A stretch of DNA of 16,536 bases from UBA12068 sp964452415 (GTDB lineage Bacteria > Patescibacteriota > Minisyncoccia > Moranbacterales > GWC2-37-73), in NCBI GenBank assembly GCA_964452415.1, contig CAYVME010000024.1, positions 1 through 16,536 of the forward strand, read 5' to 3'. The translations under genes and the position numbers were made by a program. The notes under the pieces are model-generated. The model was not told where the DNA came from and did not search any database. It worked only from the letters and a program-made list of their open reading frames with translations. Of the stretch, positions 5,893-13,252 are shown one piece after another (position 1 is the first letter of the stretch; every line of letters starts with the position of its first letter).

Positions 5893-6165
5893 TCAACTGC
5901 CCCAATTGGTGAAGATGCCAACAGCAAGTTCTGCCCAAAGCCAAAGAAATGCTATCACAATTGTAACTATTATGATAGTTTTGTGTTTTGGAAACTTTTT
6001 TATCGTCAGAGCAAGAATGGAACCACTGCCAAAAATGAGAATTCCTGCAATAGCAAAATCAGATAATGACCAAACCACTTGATTGGTAAACTGCATCGCA
6101 ATCAAGGATATCAACAATAAGCCACCTGTCACAACTGCAATCCAAAGAAAAACTTTTTTCTGCAT
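5893..6165 (-). CDS. Small three-helix membrane protein, unknown function
   Basis: Ninety residues with three hydrophobic segments (about 5-24, 33-54 and 61-84) and a basic KKFPKHK loop between the second and third. The third helix contains LWLWAELAVGIF, a pattern seen in many short uncharacterised bacterial membrane proteins. No catalytic motif is visible. A good promoter (6221-6248) lies upstream. The Shine-Dalgarno-like GGCGGAGG at about 6205-6212 is too far from this ATG and instead precedes a 4-codon ATG-initiated frame, so translation initiation is uncertain. Confidence 0.75.
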   Translation of the reverse strand: MQKKVFLWIAVVTGGLLLISLIAMQFTNQVVWSLSDFAIAGILIFGSGSILALTIKKFPKHKTIIIVTIVIAFLWLWAELAVGIFTNWGS

Positions 6166-6220
6166 ATTTTTGATAGTTTTAATTAGATTAAATTTAATTT
6201 AATAACATTCCTCCGCCTCT

Positions 6221-6248
6221 ATAATATTCCTTCCCTATTTGCTGTCAA
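6221..6248 (-). promoter_or_regulatory. Promoter of the three-helix membrane protein
   Basis: On the minus strand TTGACA (6248-6243), a 16-nt spacer and TATTAT (6226-6221). The leader is about 45-50 nt and AT-rich. Confidence 0.65.
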
Positions 6249-6304
6249 ATTTCAAATAGAACAGAGCAATAAAAAAGAATGTCATGGTTTTTATAAAATA
6301 AAAA

Positions 6305-6336
6305 ATGCCCCTGCTCGTTTTTGACGAGAGGGGCAT
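6305..6336 (-). terminator. Rho-independent terminator of the purL-purQ unit
   Basis: On the minus strand ATGCCCCTCTCGT pairs with ACGAGCAGGGGCAT (one small internal irregularity) around a short A-rich loop, followed by T5 and ATTTT. It lies 30 nt after the purQ stop. Confidence 0.9.
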
Positions 6337-6365
6337 ATAGCAACATGTGTACAGTGAGTAAAATC

Positions 6366-7088
6366 TTATTTTACAGCATTCACACCATTTTGATATAACT
6401 TGAGACTCAGAGGTGGACTACCATCTTTGCCCTCCTTATCTCTTTCGGTGTGTGGCATGTAACCCAGCATATTTCTGTAGCTGATGCCGGCAATTGGCTG
6501 TCCATTGGGACTTGTCGGATAAGTTGAGACTCCCTCATAAGTTCCATAGGTGGCAGCGACTTTCCAGACTGGTTCTTCATCGGTAAGTTTCCGGAAATAT
6601 CCTTCACCGTGACCAACTGGGATCACAAGCTCAAGGCCGTCCAATCCCTCCGTCCAGATACAGCCAGGATTGTGATGCAAAACCATCCGACAGTTGTTCC
6701 AGTGCTCGAAAGTGCCTGACTGATTATGATCAAGCATGATATTGGGTTTGCCGAGCTGACCGTTAAGGATGCCCGACACAACCATCAACTGAAAACCATT
6801 GCAGTTTCCTTCGATTGGAATGCCTTTTTCGAGCACGAGTTCCATTTGGTCGCGAAACCGGAAAACGAAATCGTCGCGTGCAACTACTGCTGAGCGAATG
6901 CGATCTCCATCCAGGAATCCTCCGGCAAAAGAAAGGATGTCACATTCGTGAAGTTTTTTCTTACCAGAAAGCCATTGGTTTCTGAGCAAAAAATCGGGAC
7001 TAGCGCCGGCGCATTGATACATATACGCCTTTTCATGGTGACAATTCGTACCAGGGCCGACAAAAATATTAACTTTGGGCTTGCTCAT
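6366..7088 (-). CDS. purQ: Phosphoribosylformylglycinamidine synthase, glutaminase subunit
   Basis: Class I glutamine amidotransferase that hydrolyses glutamine and passes ammonia to PurL for FGAR to FGAM conversion. The catalytic triad is intact: nucleophile Cys96 in EGNCNGFQ, and His213 and Glu215 in MPHTER (usually MPHPER). The oxyanion region is FAGGFLDGDRIRS (54-66), and VGHGEGYF (158-165) is the conserved PurQ segment. Its 240 residues fit a free-standing PurQ. ATG lies 1 nt after the purL stop, and its Shine-Dalgarno (CGGAGGTG) is inside the last purL codons, so translation is coupled and the subunits should be made together. Confidence 0.95.
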   Translation of the reverse strand: MSKPKVNIFVGPGTNCHHEKAYMYQCAGASPDFLLRNQWLSGKKKLHECDILSFAGGFLDGDRIRSAVVARDDFVFRFRDQMELVLEKGIPIEGNCNGFQLMVVSGILNGQLGKPNIMLDHNQSGTFEHWNNCRMVLHHNPGCIWTEGLDGLELVIPVGHGEGYFRKLTDEEPVWKVAATYGTYEGVSTYPTSPNGQPIAGISYRNMLGYMPHTERDKEGKDGSPPLSLKLYQNGVNAVK

Positions 7089-7089
7089 G

Positions 7090-10017
7090 TTACATCACCT
7101 CCGAAAAAGTTTTTTTCCATTGATAAGCAAGTTCTTCGGTTGAAGCTCTGAAAAGTTTGCTTCCGCCATGACTCACTTGAATTAATGGCTGATCAATTAC
7201 GGTGCCTACTTTGAAAAACTCGCTTTTAAGATGTTTTTTTATCGTATCGTCGGATAAGGAAGTGGCGAACAAAATACCTGCATTGAATTCGCCTGCAAGC
7301 AAAGCAAGAGAGGATTGACGGTTAAACAGTGGCAGGTCAAGTTCACATCCCATCCCACTAGCCATGCTCATTTCAAAGACACTCTTGATCAAGCCACCAT
7401 CACTGACGACCGAGCGTGAATGAATGTTTTGCGAATAGCCATTGGCTCGCAAAAGCTTGTGATATCGCATGAACCCCCTGTGTGTTTCAACCAGATCATA
7501 GATGGGTAACGAATCCCCGCATTCATGAAACAGATCAAGAAGCAAGGAGCCGCCCAAATCGAAAGACCGCAACCCTGGAGCATACAAATAGAGCTTGTCT
7601 CCAGGAATAGCAAAAGCCTTTGGAACCAGGTTGCGGTAATCAATGCAACGACCAAGGGCAAAAATGTCCAGCGTTATCGGCGCATCCACATAGTAAACCG
7701 TTTTTCCATCTCGCTTGCAGACATATCTTGCCTGCGAACTGTCTTTGCCAACGATAACAGGTGCGCCATGCGCAATTGATGCAGGCACATAACCGTGCAC
7801 AACCATGTCATTCAGACCCCAGGCATTTTCCGGTTTTTCTGCTGGAGGTGAATAGACATTAGCCCCACAAGTTATGTTCCAAGGAGCAACTCCAGCCGAG
7901 ACCAATTTGGCTAGTGCCCGAGAATAAAGGAGTTGTGCCATGCCAGACGGACTGATTTTACCGTAGTACGGATTAATCGCATTGGCGATAACTGCCGCCC
8001 AGCGCTTGTCACGAACCGGAGTGAAAGCAGTCACATCTTCCTTAATATTATCATCAATTCCTATAAGCAAAGGAATTTTTGTATTACCACCAACCGTTTG
8101 GTCAAACTGATGAATTGCCTTGGATATATCGCAAATGTTGTAGTGACCGAGCAACTTAACCATAAGCTCAGTCCAGGCGGTTTCATTGGTTGGCGTTGCT
8201 GGCACATATGACTCAAGATCCTTTTCGGGCTTGACCAGTGTGTATTTCGGTAGGGGTGGTGTTTGATTGAGAAAACTGTACGGTTGATCAACAGCTATTT
8301 CTCCACTCAATTCGATTGTTGGATTTGCAATCCAGGATTTATTATCCAAACTCGGATCAAAGATTGCCTGAAAATGTTGAGTGGAAGTGAAAATGCCAAT
8401 CACGGTTGCTGGAACACCATATTCGTCAGAAAGCTGCAAAAATTCTACGAGCTTTTCTGGCTTAATGGCAAGTACATCCCTGTCCTGGCTTTCGGAAATC
8501 AAAATTTCCCATGGTCGCATGGCTGCACACTTGAGTTGCACCCAAGCCAAGTTGACCCAAGCACCACTCGATGTTAACCCGTTTTTAGCCAGGATTTTCT
8601 TACCCATTTCACCGGCTGCGGAACCAAGTCCGGCTGCACCGCAGTCAGTATCAGCACTATTGCAACCAGCATCGCGTATCACGGCCATCATTTCCTTCAT
8701 TGTAATCTGTTCAATTGGGTCGTCAATCTGCACATGAGCAGCATCCAGCACTTTCGTTTCAGATGTTGTTTCCGCACTTGAAACGGTAGCTCCGTGAATA
8801 CCATCTCTCCCCGTTAACCCACCGACCAAAACAATGTAGTCTCCTTCGCGAGGAACTCCTTTTTTGGCAAACTTAGCTGGCAGAATTGCAACTGAATGAC
8901 CTAGCGCAAAAATCTTGGCGTACCGATCGTGATGCACAAAATCAACCACGCTCATTGCAATGCCCATAGGATTGGTCTGATCGCGTGTTGCCCTGATTGC
9001 TTCAGACATTGTATAGCGCGGATGAAAAGTGCCAGGATGAACTTTGTTTGCAGGTAATCGCAAATCGCGAGTCCCCATAATTAAAGTTCCAGCAAAAGGA
9101 TATGCGCCAAGACCAGTCTCCATAGGATCACGCTCAACCCCACCATGCATCGTCATGATGCCACCGTAAGGGTCAAGCATTGAGGGCGAAATGTGAGTCT
9201 CACCCTTGTGCGCCAGTGCCCAGCCACCATAAAATTTCATCACTCCAGCATTATCCTCAAAACAGGAAAGTACCAAGGGATGGTTAATTTTGGCTGTAGC
9301 CGCCATCAATTTCGGCAGCAGTTCAAGTGCTTGCCAGGTGATGTGTGCACAGTGGTCACCGAAAAAAACAGCTGCGATAAATTCAATTTCTGCATCGCGG
9401 GCCGGACGTTTTAATGACAGATACTGTTTTTTGAGAACTTCGATTTGTGGAATCGACAAGAACCAGCGCCTCTCAATTGAAATCTGCTCCAACTGCTCAA
9501 CACTCAGACCGGCGAAATCAATTTCTTCAACACCTTGATATTCACCTTGTGGCTTAAGTGTTGTCCAGACTTCATTCGGTTGAATAATTTCCTGAGTCTG
9601 CGGATTGTACAGAAAATCTTGGGCAATTTTTTGAGCAACAACTTCGTCAACTCCGTAAAGCTGAAAACGATGTGCCACCCTGACCCATTCAATACCCTTA
9701 ATCTTTCGAGCCTGTGCGGAATGCAGAATTGACTTCAACTCATTGTCTGTCCAGGCACGCTTATAACCAACTTCGATTATAGGTCCACTTTTTGAAGACA
9801 ACTTCGTTGACTTGCCAATAGTTTCCGCTCCCGGGTAACAAAACAAACCCTTGAGCCCAGCAATTTTTTTCTCTGCTGTCCTGGATTCAATCCGATAAAC
9901 ATTCTCAACTTCCAAGTGCTGGAGATCGGGATAGTTTTTTCGGATACGTGCTAAAAGCGCGTTTGCCAGTGGATTGTTACCGATTGTCTGCTTGAAATAC
10001 GTCGTGATTCTAGCCAT
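7090..10017 (-). CDS. purL: Phosphoribosylformylglycinamidine synthase, PurS-PurL fusion
   Basis: ATP-dependent amidation of FGAR to FGAM. The 975 residues exceed a small PurL (~740) and fall short of the single-chain enzyme (~1,300). Residues 1-~150 look like a duplicated PurS fold: ITTYFKQTIGNNPLANALLARIRK (first half) and VRVAHRFQLYGVDEVVAQ...FLYNPQTQEI (second half, matching the PurS ending ANPVIEEY). The PurL core follows: linker LSVEQLEQISIERRW, catalytic-His segment GDHCAH (221-225, normally SEHCSH), GGIMTMHGGVERDPMETG (285-302), TGRDGIHGATVSSAE (402-416), and a DCGAAGLGSAAGEM segment resembling QDLGAAGLTSAVSEM. The glutaminase domain is the separate purQ. Shine-Dalgarno GGGAGG lies 5 nt before ATG. 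It has its own promoter and leader, shared in sequence with purM. Confidence 0.92.
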   Translation of the reverse strand: MARITTYFKQTIGNNPLANALLARIRKNYPDLQHLEVENVYRIESRTAEKKIAGLKGLFCYPGAETIGKSTKLSSKSGPIIEVGYKRAWTDNELKSILHSAQARKIKGIEWVRVAHRFQLYGVDEVVAQKIAQDFLYNPQTQEIIQPNEVWTTLKPQGEYQGVEEIDFAGLSVEQLEQISIERRWFLSIPQIEVLKKQYLSLKRPARDAEIEFIAAVFFGDHCAHITWQALELLPKLMAATAKINHPLVLSCFEDNAGVMKFYGGWALAHKGETHISPSMLDPYGGIMTMHGGVERDPMETGLGAYPFAGTLIMGTRDLRLPANKVHPGTFHPRYTMSEAIRATRDQTNPMGIAMSVVDFVHHDRYAKIFALGHSVAILPAKFAKKGVPREGDYIVLVGGLTGRDGIHGATVSSAETTSETKVLDAAHVQIDDPIEQITMKEMMAVIRDAGCNSADTDCGAAGLGSAAGEMGKKILAKNGLTSSGAWVNLAWVQLKCAAMRPWEILISESQDRDVLAIKPEKLVEFLQLSDEYGVPATVIGIFTSTQHFQAIFDPSLDNKSWIANPTIELSGEIAVDQPYSFLNQTPPLPKYTLVKPEKDLESYVPATPTNETAWTELMVKLLGHYNICDISKAIHQFDQTVGGNTKIPLLIGIDDNIKEDVTAFTPVRDKRWAAVIANAINPYYGKISPSGMAQLLYSRALAKLVSAGVAPWNITCGANVYSPPAEKPENAWGLNDMVVHGYVPASIAHGAPVIVGKDSSQARYVCKRDGKTVYYVDAPITLDIFALGRCIDYRNLVPKAFAIPGDKLYLYAPGLRSFDLGGSLLLDLFHECGDSLPIYDLVETHRGFMRYHKLLRANGYSQNIHSRSVVSDGGLIKSVFEMSMASGMGCELDLPLFNRQSSLALLAGEFNAGILFATSLSDDTIKKHLKSEFFKVGTVIDQPLIQVSHGGSKLFRASTEELAYQWKKTFSEVM

Positions 10018-10207
10018 GTTTTCCTCCCTTTTTTACCTGCTGTTTTTTGACTTCAGTTGAATTTCTTACTCCACGAAAATGCGCCAATAATGATTCTCCT
10101 TTCAAGAATTTTATGCCTAACCTATATGTAAATTCATTCGATTTTTAAGCTACAAAACTGCCAAAAAAGCAGTCTTTTATAATAACAGGTTTCTATATTT
10201 ATGCAAC
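10018..10207 (-). promoter_or_regulatory. purL promoter and leader, copy X of a duplicated element
   Basis: On the minus strand TTGCAT (10206-10201), 16 nt, TATTAT (10184-10179), then a 5'-terminal hairpin ACTGC/GCAGT (10157-10173). A block at 10098-10207 is nearly identical to 11449-11559 before purM. After it, GAAAGGAG is spaced 8 nt from a TTG (10087) that opens a 25-codon frame overlapping the purL start (stop at 10010-10012). Confidence 0.6.
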
Positions 10208-10247
10208 AAAAAACAGGGATCAACTCGACTTGGCGAGTTGACCCCTG
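10208..10247 (-). terminator. Rho-independent terminator of purM
   Basis: A 14-bp stem (CAGGGGTCAACTCG with CGAGTTGATCCCTG on the minus strand, one G-T wobble), a 6-nt loop and T6. It directly abuts the purL -35 box. Confidence 0.92.
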
Positions 10248-10256
10248 TTGCAGTTT

Positions 10257-11381
10257 TTAACGGACTTTCAATTCATCCGCATCGTAATTCAGATTGAGCT
10301 GCTCGAGAAACACGCTTCTGCCATCACTGGCTTCCACGTGGCCAGCTTCCATTGCCTCAAAGCCAAGCGCGGCCGCGATCTGCATTACTTTCTCAACATT
10401 TTCCTTGGGAACGAAGAACGCATAGCCCCCGCCCATGTTCAGATTGCCATAAATTTCACGGTCACTGACATTGCCATGCTTCTGAATGAAGGAGAAAATC
10501 TCCTGAGGAATTGGCAACGATTTGACAACATAACGGAAATTCTGCTGAGCGCGCATCAGTTTTCGCCAACCGTGACCAGTAATATTGACCGCGTAGTTTA
10601 TAAGCGATGCGCAGGCAGTTACCAGAGGAGAATAGATGATTGTTTCCTTGAGCAGCGCCTCTCCATATGTCATTCCGCTGGGCAATTCCGTCATATATCC
10701 GCTGGGAAGTTTTTCCTCAATATCCCTTGCGAGTGTCAGACCGTTAGCATGAATGCCCGAACTGCAGAAGACGACAATCGCGTTGCCTTCTTTGATCCTG
10801 GATCCGAGCAACAGATTTTCCTTCGGGTTTATCACGCCCGCACTGGAACCAGCAAAGACTGCTGTGCCCGGAAAGATGATGTCCCTGAGTGTGGGAGATT
10901 CTCCACCTCCCCAAGCGCACCCGGTAAGATTACAGGCCTTTGCCTGTCCATCTGCAATGTCTTCGTTGCGTTTCTCGTTGGTGAACCATTTGGAATTTCC
11001 AGCAGCTGTATGCAACATGCTGACGAAAGGATCAGCTCCGACAGTTGAAAGGTCATTGACCTGCATCGCAAGATTGCAGTGCATGATTTGGTCATGATAG
11101 GTTTTCCCGGTCAAGCCGTATAAAGCGCGAGAAATGTACTGCATGTCCTCGGCCACTTTGTTTTTGGTGCCAAGTCCTTCCTCCACGAAAGCAAGGAGAA
11201 ATGGCCCCACATCAACAACATAAGCGCTTTCTCCCCGGCTTTCTGTGATTTCACTGAAACCAAGCCGCTTAAGGTTTGCCGCAGTCGGCAAAGCTGCCCT
11301 CAGCATTGTCCGCTTATAAGGATCCATTTCATCATAATTCACACCAGTTCCTGCATAGGTCATTCCTTGTTCTTCTTTCAT
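10257..11381 (-). CDS. purM: Phosphoribosylformylglycinamidine cyclo-ligase (AIR synthetase)
   Basis: ATP-dependent ring closure of FGAM to AIR. The 374-residue protein carries the family landmarks: MTYAGTGVNYDEMDPYK (7-23; compare YADAGVDID), MQVNDLSTVGADP (106-118), TGCAWGGGESPTLRD (153-167; compare GCALVGGETAEMP), SSGIHANGLTLAR (207-219; compare SSGPHSNGYSLVR) and NITGHGWRKLMR (compare ITGGGLxENIPR). The GHGWRKLMR segment is unusual in having His-Gly-Trp where most have Gly-Gly-Leu. Shine-Dalgarno AAAGGAGG precedes ATG by 4 nt. With purL and purQ it forms the consecutive FGAR-FGAM-AIR steps. No other purine gene is in the window, so AIR may feed either the rest of purine synthesis or the thiamine pyrimidine. 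Confidence 0.92.
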   Translation of the reverse strand: MKEEQGMTYAGTGVNYDEMDPYKRTMLRAALPTAANLKRLGFSEITESRGESAYVVDVGPFLLAFVEEGLGTKNKVAEDMQYISRALYGLTGKTYHDQIMHCNLAMQVNDLSTVGADPFVSMLHTAAGNSKWFTNEKRNEDIADGQAKACNLTGCAWGGGESPTLRDIIFPGTAVFAGSSAGVINPKENLLLGSRIKEGNAIVVFCSSGIHANGLTLARDIEEKLPSGYMTELPSGMTYGEALLKETIIYSPLVTACASLINYAVNITGHGWRKLMRAQQNFRYVVKSLPIPQEIFSFIQKHGNVSDREIYGNLNMGGGYAFFVPKENVEKVMQIAAALGFEAMEAGHVEASDGRSVFLEQLNLNYDADELKVR

Positions 11382-11383
11382 AT

Positions 11384-11559
11384 AGCCTCCTTTTTGGTTT
11401 ATGCTTCGCCAATAGAAAACTTCTCCCCGTTGCCAAAATTAAACTCCCCCTTTCAGAAATTTTATTCCTAACTTGCATGTAAATTCATTCGATTTTTAAG
11501 CTACAAAAACTGCCAAAAAGACAGTTTAATATAATAACAGATACTCGCATTTATGCAAC
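11384..11559 (-). promoter_or_regulatory. purM promoter and leader, copy Y of a duplicated element
   Basis: On the minus strand TTGCAT (11558-11553), 16 nt, TATTAT (11536-11531), then hairpin AAACTG/CAGTTT (11507-11527). The 11449-11559 block matches 10098-10207. GAAAGGGGGAG is spaced 7 nt from a TTG (11436) that opens a 34-codon frame running out of phase into purM (stop 11332-11334). Confidence 0.6.
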
Positions 11560-11563
11560 CATT

Positions 11564-11597
11564 GTTACGTAGCATGCTACGTAACATGCTACGTAGC
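11564..11597. promoter_or_regulatory. Three tandem GYTACGTARC palindromes
   Basis: GTTACGTAGC (11564-11573), GCTACGTAAC (11576-11585) and GCTACGTAGC (11588-11597) are separated by AT each time, giving a 12-bp period. They sit just upstream of the purM -35 box and about 40 bp from the divergent promoter of the 95-aa gene, as expected for an operator array. Confidence 0.6.
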
Positions 11598-11604
11598 AAG
11601 GTTT

Positions 11605-11632
11605 ACCCCGTTAAATATTTTTTAACTGGGGT
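11605..11632. promoter_or_regulatory. Inverted-repeat operator ACCCCGTTAAAT...TTTAACTGGGGT
   Basis: Two 12-nt half-sites (11605-11616 and 11621-11632) lie immediately upstream of the -35 box of the plus-strand gene. The first half-site is identical to the one before the 54-aa gene (4967-4978, opposite strand). Confidence 0.55.
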
Positions 11633-11637
11633 GGGTA

Positions 11638-11666
11638 TTGACAAATATTCACTTTTGCCCTATAGT
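11638..11666 (+). promoter_or_regulatory. Sigma70 promoter of the 95-aa gene
   Basis: TTGACA (11638-11643), 17-nt spacer, TATAGT (11661-11666). It predicts a ~30-nt leader ending in the Shine-Dalgarno AGAGGAGG. Confidence 0.85.
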
Positions 11667-11704
11667 TCACAGTTCCTTAAATCAAAGCAAAGAGGAGGTC
11701 GCAA

Positions 11705-11992
11705 ATGGAGAAAGCCGCCCTTAAATTGCCAGAAGTAAAGCTTGTACTAAAAAGTCCGGACGGCATTGTCTTGTATATGTGCTATGAAGACACCATTCTG
11801 GACAAAAAAAGGCTACCATCGCTGCCAGAAGAAATGGTTATCGTGGTGAAGCTAAGAAGCAAGACTTTTTTCATCGAAGTCAGGCAGGATTCCAGAATAA
11901 TGTGCCCAACACACATTATAAATGTCGGACAAAAAAGGATCATCGAGTCGCCAATCGAACTCGAAATATCCAACGAGCAATGTCTCAGATAA
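11705..11992 (+). CDS. 95-residue protein of unknown function
   Basis: Strong promoter, Shine-Dalgarno AGAGGAGG 6 nt before ATG and a terminator right after the stop make this a real gene. The product (MEKAALKLPEVKLVLKSPDG...) has no signal peptide or membrane helix. It alternates short beta-strand-like runs (VKLVLKS, IVLYMCY, MVIVVKL, TFFIEVR, IELEIS) with charged turns, suggesting a small all-beta fold. Cysteines at residues 26, 66 and 93 do not form a recognisable metal motif. Family not recognised. The operator upstream suggests regulated expression, and the divergent purM shares the intergenic region. Confidence 0.7.
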   Translation: MEKAALKLPEVKLVLKSPDGIVLYMCYEDTILDKKRLPSLPEEMVIVVKLRSKTFFIEVRQDSRIMCPTHIINVGQKRIIESPIELEISNEQCLR

Positions 11993-12028
11993 AAAAATCC
12001 CCAGATAACATCTGTCTCGGGGATTTTT
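11993..12028. terminator. Bidirectional terminator between converging genes
   Basis: AAAAATCCCC (11993-12002) pairs with GGGGATTTTT (12019-12028), enclosing a second small hairpin AGAT-AAC-ATCT. Both strands show a T-run after the stem, so it serves the 95-aa gene (+) and the 111-aa gene (-). Confidence 0.88.
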
Positions 12029-12039
12029 ATTTTGTAACT

Positions 12040-12375
12040 TTATTTTTGACCAGAAGTTCTCTCGTAGAGAAATTTCAATTCCTCTGATTCCCCGACAGAC
12101 AAGTCATCATTCATTTGCTTGATCGAAAGCTCCCTGAAACGATTTTTCTCCAAATCAGAAACTGACTCTTTGCCACTCTTTGCTGATGCTTCCTTTTCTT
12201 GCAGTTCAACAAACTTTGCTCTTTCTTCAAATGTCATCTCCTCTCCTGGTCCAAGTGTCATTTGTTTTTTTCGATATTCACTCAAAAACTCAGCATCGGT
12301 CTGTTCCACTTTTTTTCCATCATCCACAAATTCTTCTGCTGGCATTTTTCTTGCCAAATTTCCCTCAAAATTCAT
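12040..12375 (-). CDS. 111-residue acidic charged protein, unknown function
   Basis: Soluble, strongly charged (rich in Glu and Lys) and predicted mainly helical: segments around EFLSEYRKKQ, FEERAKFVELQEKEASAK and LEKNRFRELSIKQMNDDL. The repeated spacing of LGPGEEMTFEERAKFVELQEKE and LSVGESEELKFLYERTS suggests two copies of a short helix-turn unit. No catalytic motif. A TATAAT lies at about 12408-12413 on the minus strand with a weak TTGTTG -35. There is no Shine-Dalgarno. Family not recognised. Confidence 0.6.
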   Translation of the reverse strand: MNFEGNLARKMPAEEFVDDGKKVEQTDAEFLSEYRKKQMTLGPGEEMTFEERAKFVELQEKEASAKSGKESVSDLEKNRFRELSIKQMNDDLSVGESEELKFLYERTSGQK

Positions 12376-12424
12376 ACATTTTTTATTAAATATTTAAGTA
12401 TCCCCATTATATCACACTTTTTCA

Positions 12425-12460
12425 CACAACAAAAAAACACCCCGCAAAAATAAAGGGTTG
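12425..12460 (-). terminator. Degenerate copy of the repeated terminator family
   Basis: It shares the right arm (GCGGGGTGTTTTTTT) and the trailing GTTGTG with the other copies. The left arm is only partly complementary (CAACCC against GGGGTG), so it may terminate weakly. It lies after the gene at 12544-13131 and just before the promoter of the 111-aa gene. Confidence 0.5.
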
Positions 12461-12543
12461 CTTTTTAGCGCCATTTCGATAAAGCACAACTTTAGATTTA
12501 AATTCAACAAGGATTGATTGAGCCCTGGATTACTTCTCGGGCT

Positions 12544-13131
12544 TCACCGTTCTATTTCAATAAAAGCTTTGTTGTCATTGAATTTGCAACTCCAGGATTC
12601 AGGGTCACCATAATCAGCAAAATCCTTGTACCAATCATGATATGTCTTGGGCTTGCTGGCTGCTTTGATTGGGCACCAATATCTCTCGGTTCTGGCTCCA
12701 ATCTCCATTGCATATGCAAAAAGACCGTTAACGTATGTGCAATAAATGCAATGAATTTTCTGAACCACATTAAGATAATCCAAAAATCTTCTGTCATGAA
12801 TAATATAATCCTTTCTTTTGACTCTGGGTATCCCATAGAGTGGAAAGGCAAAAAATTGATAGGTGGTTATAAAAAAATCCAAAATAAAAGCCGGCACAAT
12901 CATGGAATAAATAAACGGCAAGGAAATCAAATGTTTCACTTTCTTAGGGATAACATATTTCCAAGCTGGAACTTTGAAAAGCTTATTCTTTCTGCGAATT
13001 TTTTTCAAAAAAATTATTTTTCTTTTTTCGATTGAAAAGCCGTATTTTTTGGCAATATTAAGATGCTCCTTTTTCAGCGCATCATTCAAATCTTCAATTT
13101 TATTAATAATACTTCTTATTTTTGAATCCAT
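12544..13131 (-). CDS. Conserved-looking cysteine-containing membrane protein, unknown function
   Basis: 195 residues. The N-terminal third is basic and helical (NKIEDLNDALKKEHLNIAKKYGF). Two hydrophobic segments follow (about 68-84 and 85-98: LISLPFIYSMIVPAFILDFF, ITTYQFFAFPLYG), then a soluble part with a tight cysteine motif, IHCIYCTYVNGLFAYAMEIGARTERYWCPIKAA: C128 and C131 as a CxxC, plus C153, with C182 near the end. The combination YCxYVNG...EIxxRTExYWCPIK looks like a conserved signature I have seen on unannotated bacterial proteins, but I cannot name a function. The Cys set could bind metal or be redox-active. TATAAT near 13173 with TTGTTC 18 nt upstream may be its promoter. Confidence 0.7.
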   Translation of the reverse strand: MDSKIRSIINKIEDLNDALKKEHLNIAKKYGFSIEKRKIIFLKKIRRKNKLFKVPAWKYVIPKKVKHLISLPFIYSMIVPAFILDFFITTYQFFAFPLYGIPRVKRKDYIIHDRRFLDYLNVVQKIHCIYCTYVNGLFAYAMEIGARTERYWCPIKAASKPKTYHDWYKDFADYGDPESWSCKFNDNKAFIEIER

Positions 13132-13207
13132 TTTTGTAACTGTAATATCAAGAAATTAATTCACCCTTAAGATTATACCTCGTTTCGATAAATTAGAACA
13201 ATAAAAA

Positions 13208-13241
13208 CACAACAAAAAAACACTCTCGCGAAAAAGTGTTT
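13208..13241 (-). terminator. Repeated terminator, identical copy 1
   Basis: On the minus strand AAACACT and AGTGTTT form the stem, the loop contains TCGCGAG, and T7 then GTTGTG follow. All 34 nt are identical to 14911-14944. It serves as a second terminator after the HAD gene. Confidence 0.75.
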
Positions 13242-13252
13242 CAAGAAAAATA

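Noticed and set aside
10248..11048. 266-aa plus-strand ORF
   Set aside because: Fully antisense to purM, whose family motifs are clear; no promoter or Shine-Dalgarno.
11564..11597. CRISPR or iteron origin
   Set aside because: Units are 10 bp with 2-bp spacers, too short for CRISPR. No replication initiator gene or DnaA boxes were seen, so an operator fits better.
12514..13035. 173-aa plus-strand ORF
   Set aside because: Antisense to the Cys-containing membrane protein, which has coherent domains; low-complexity product.
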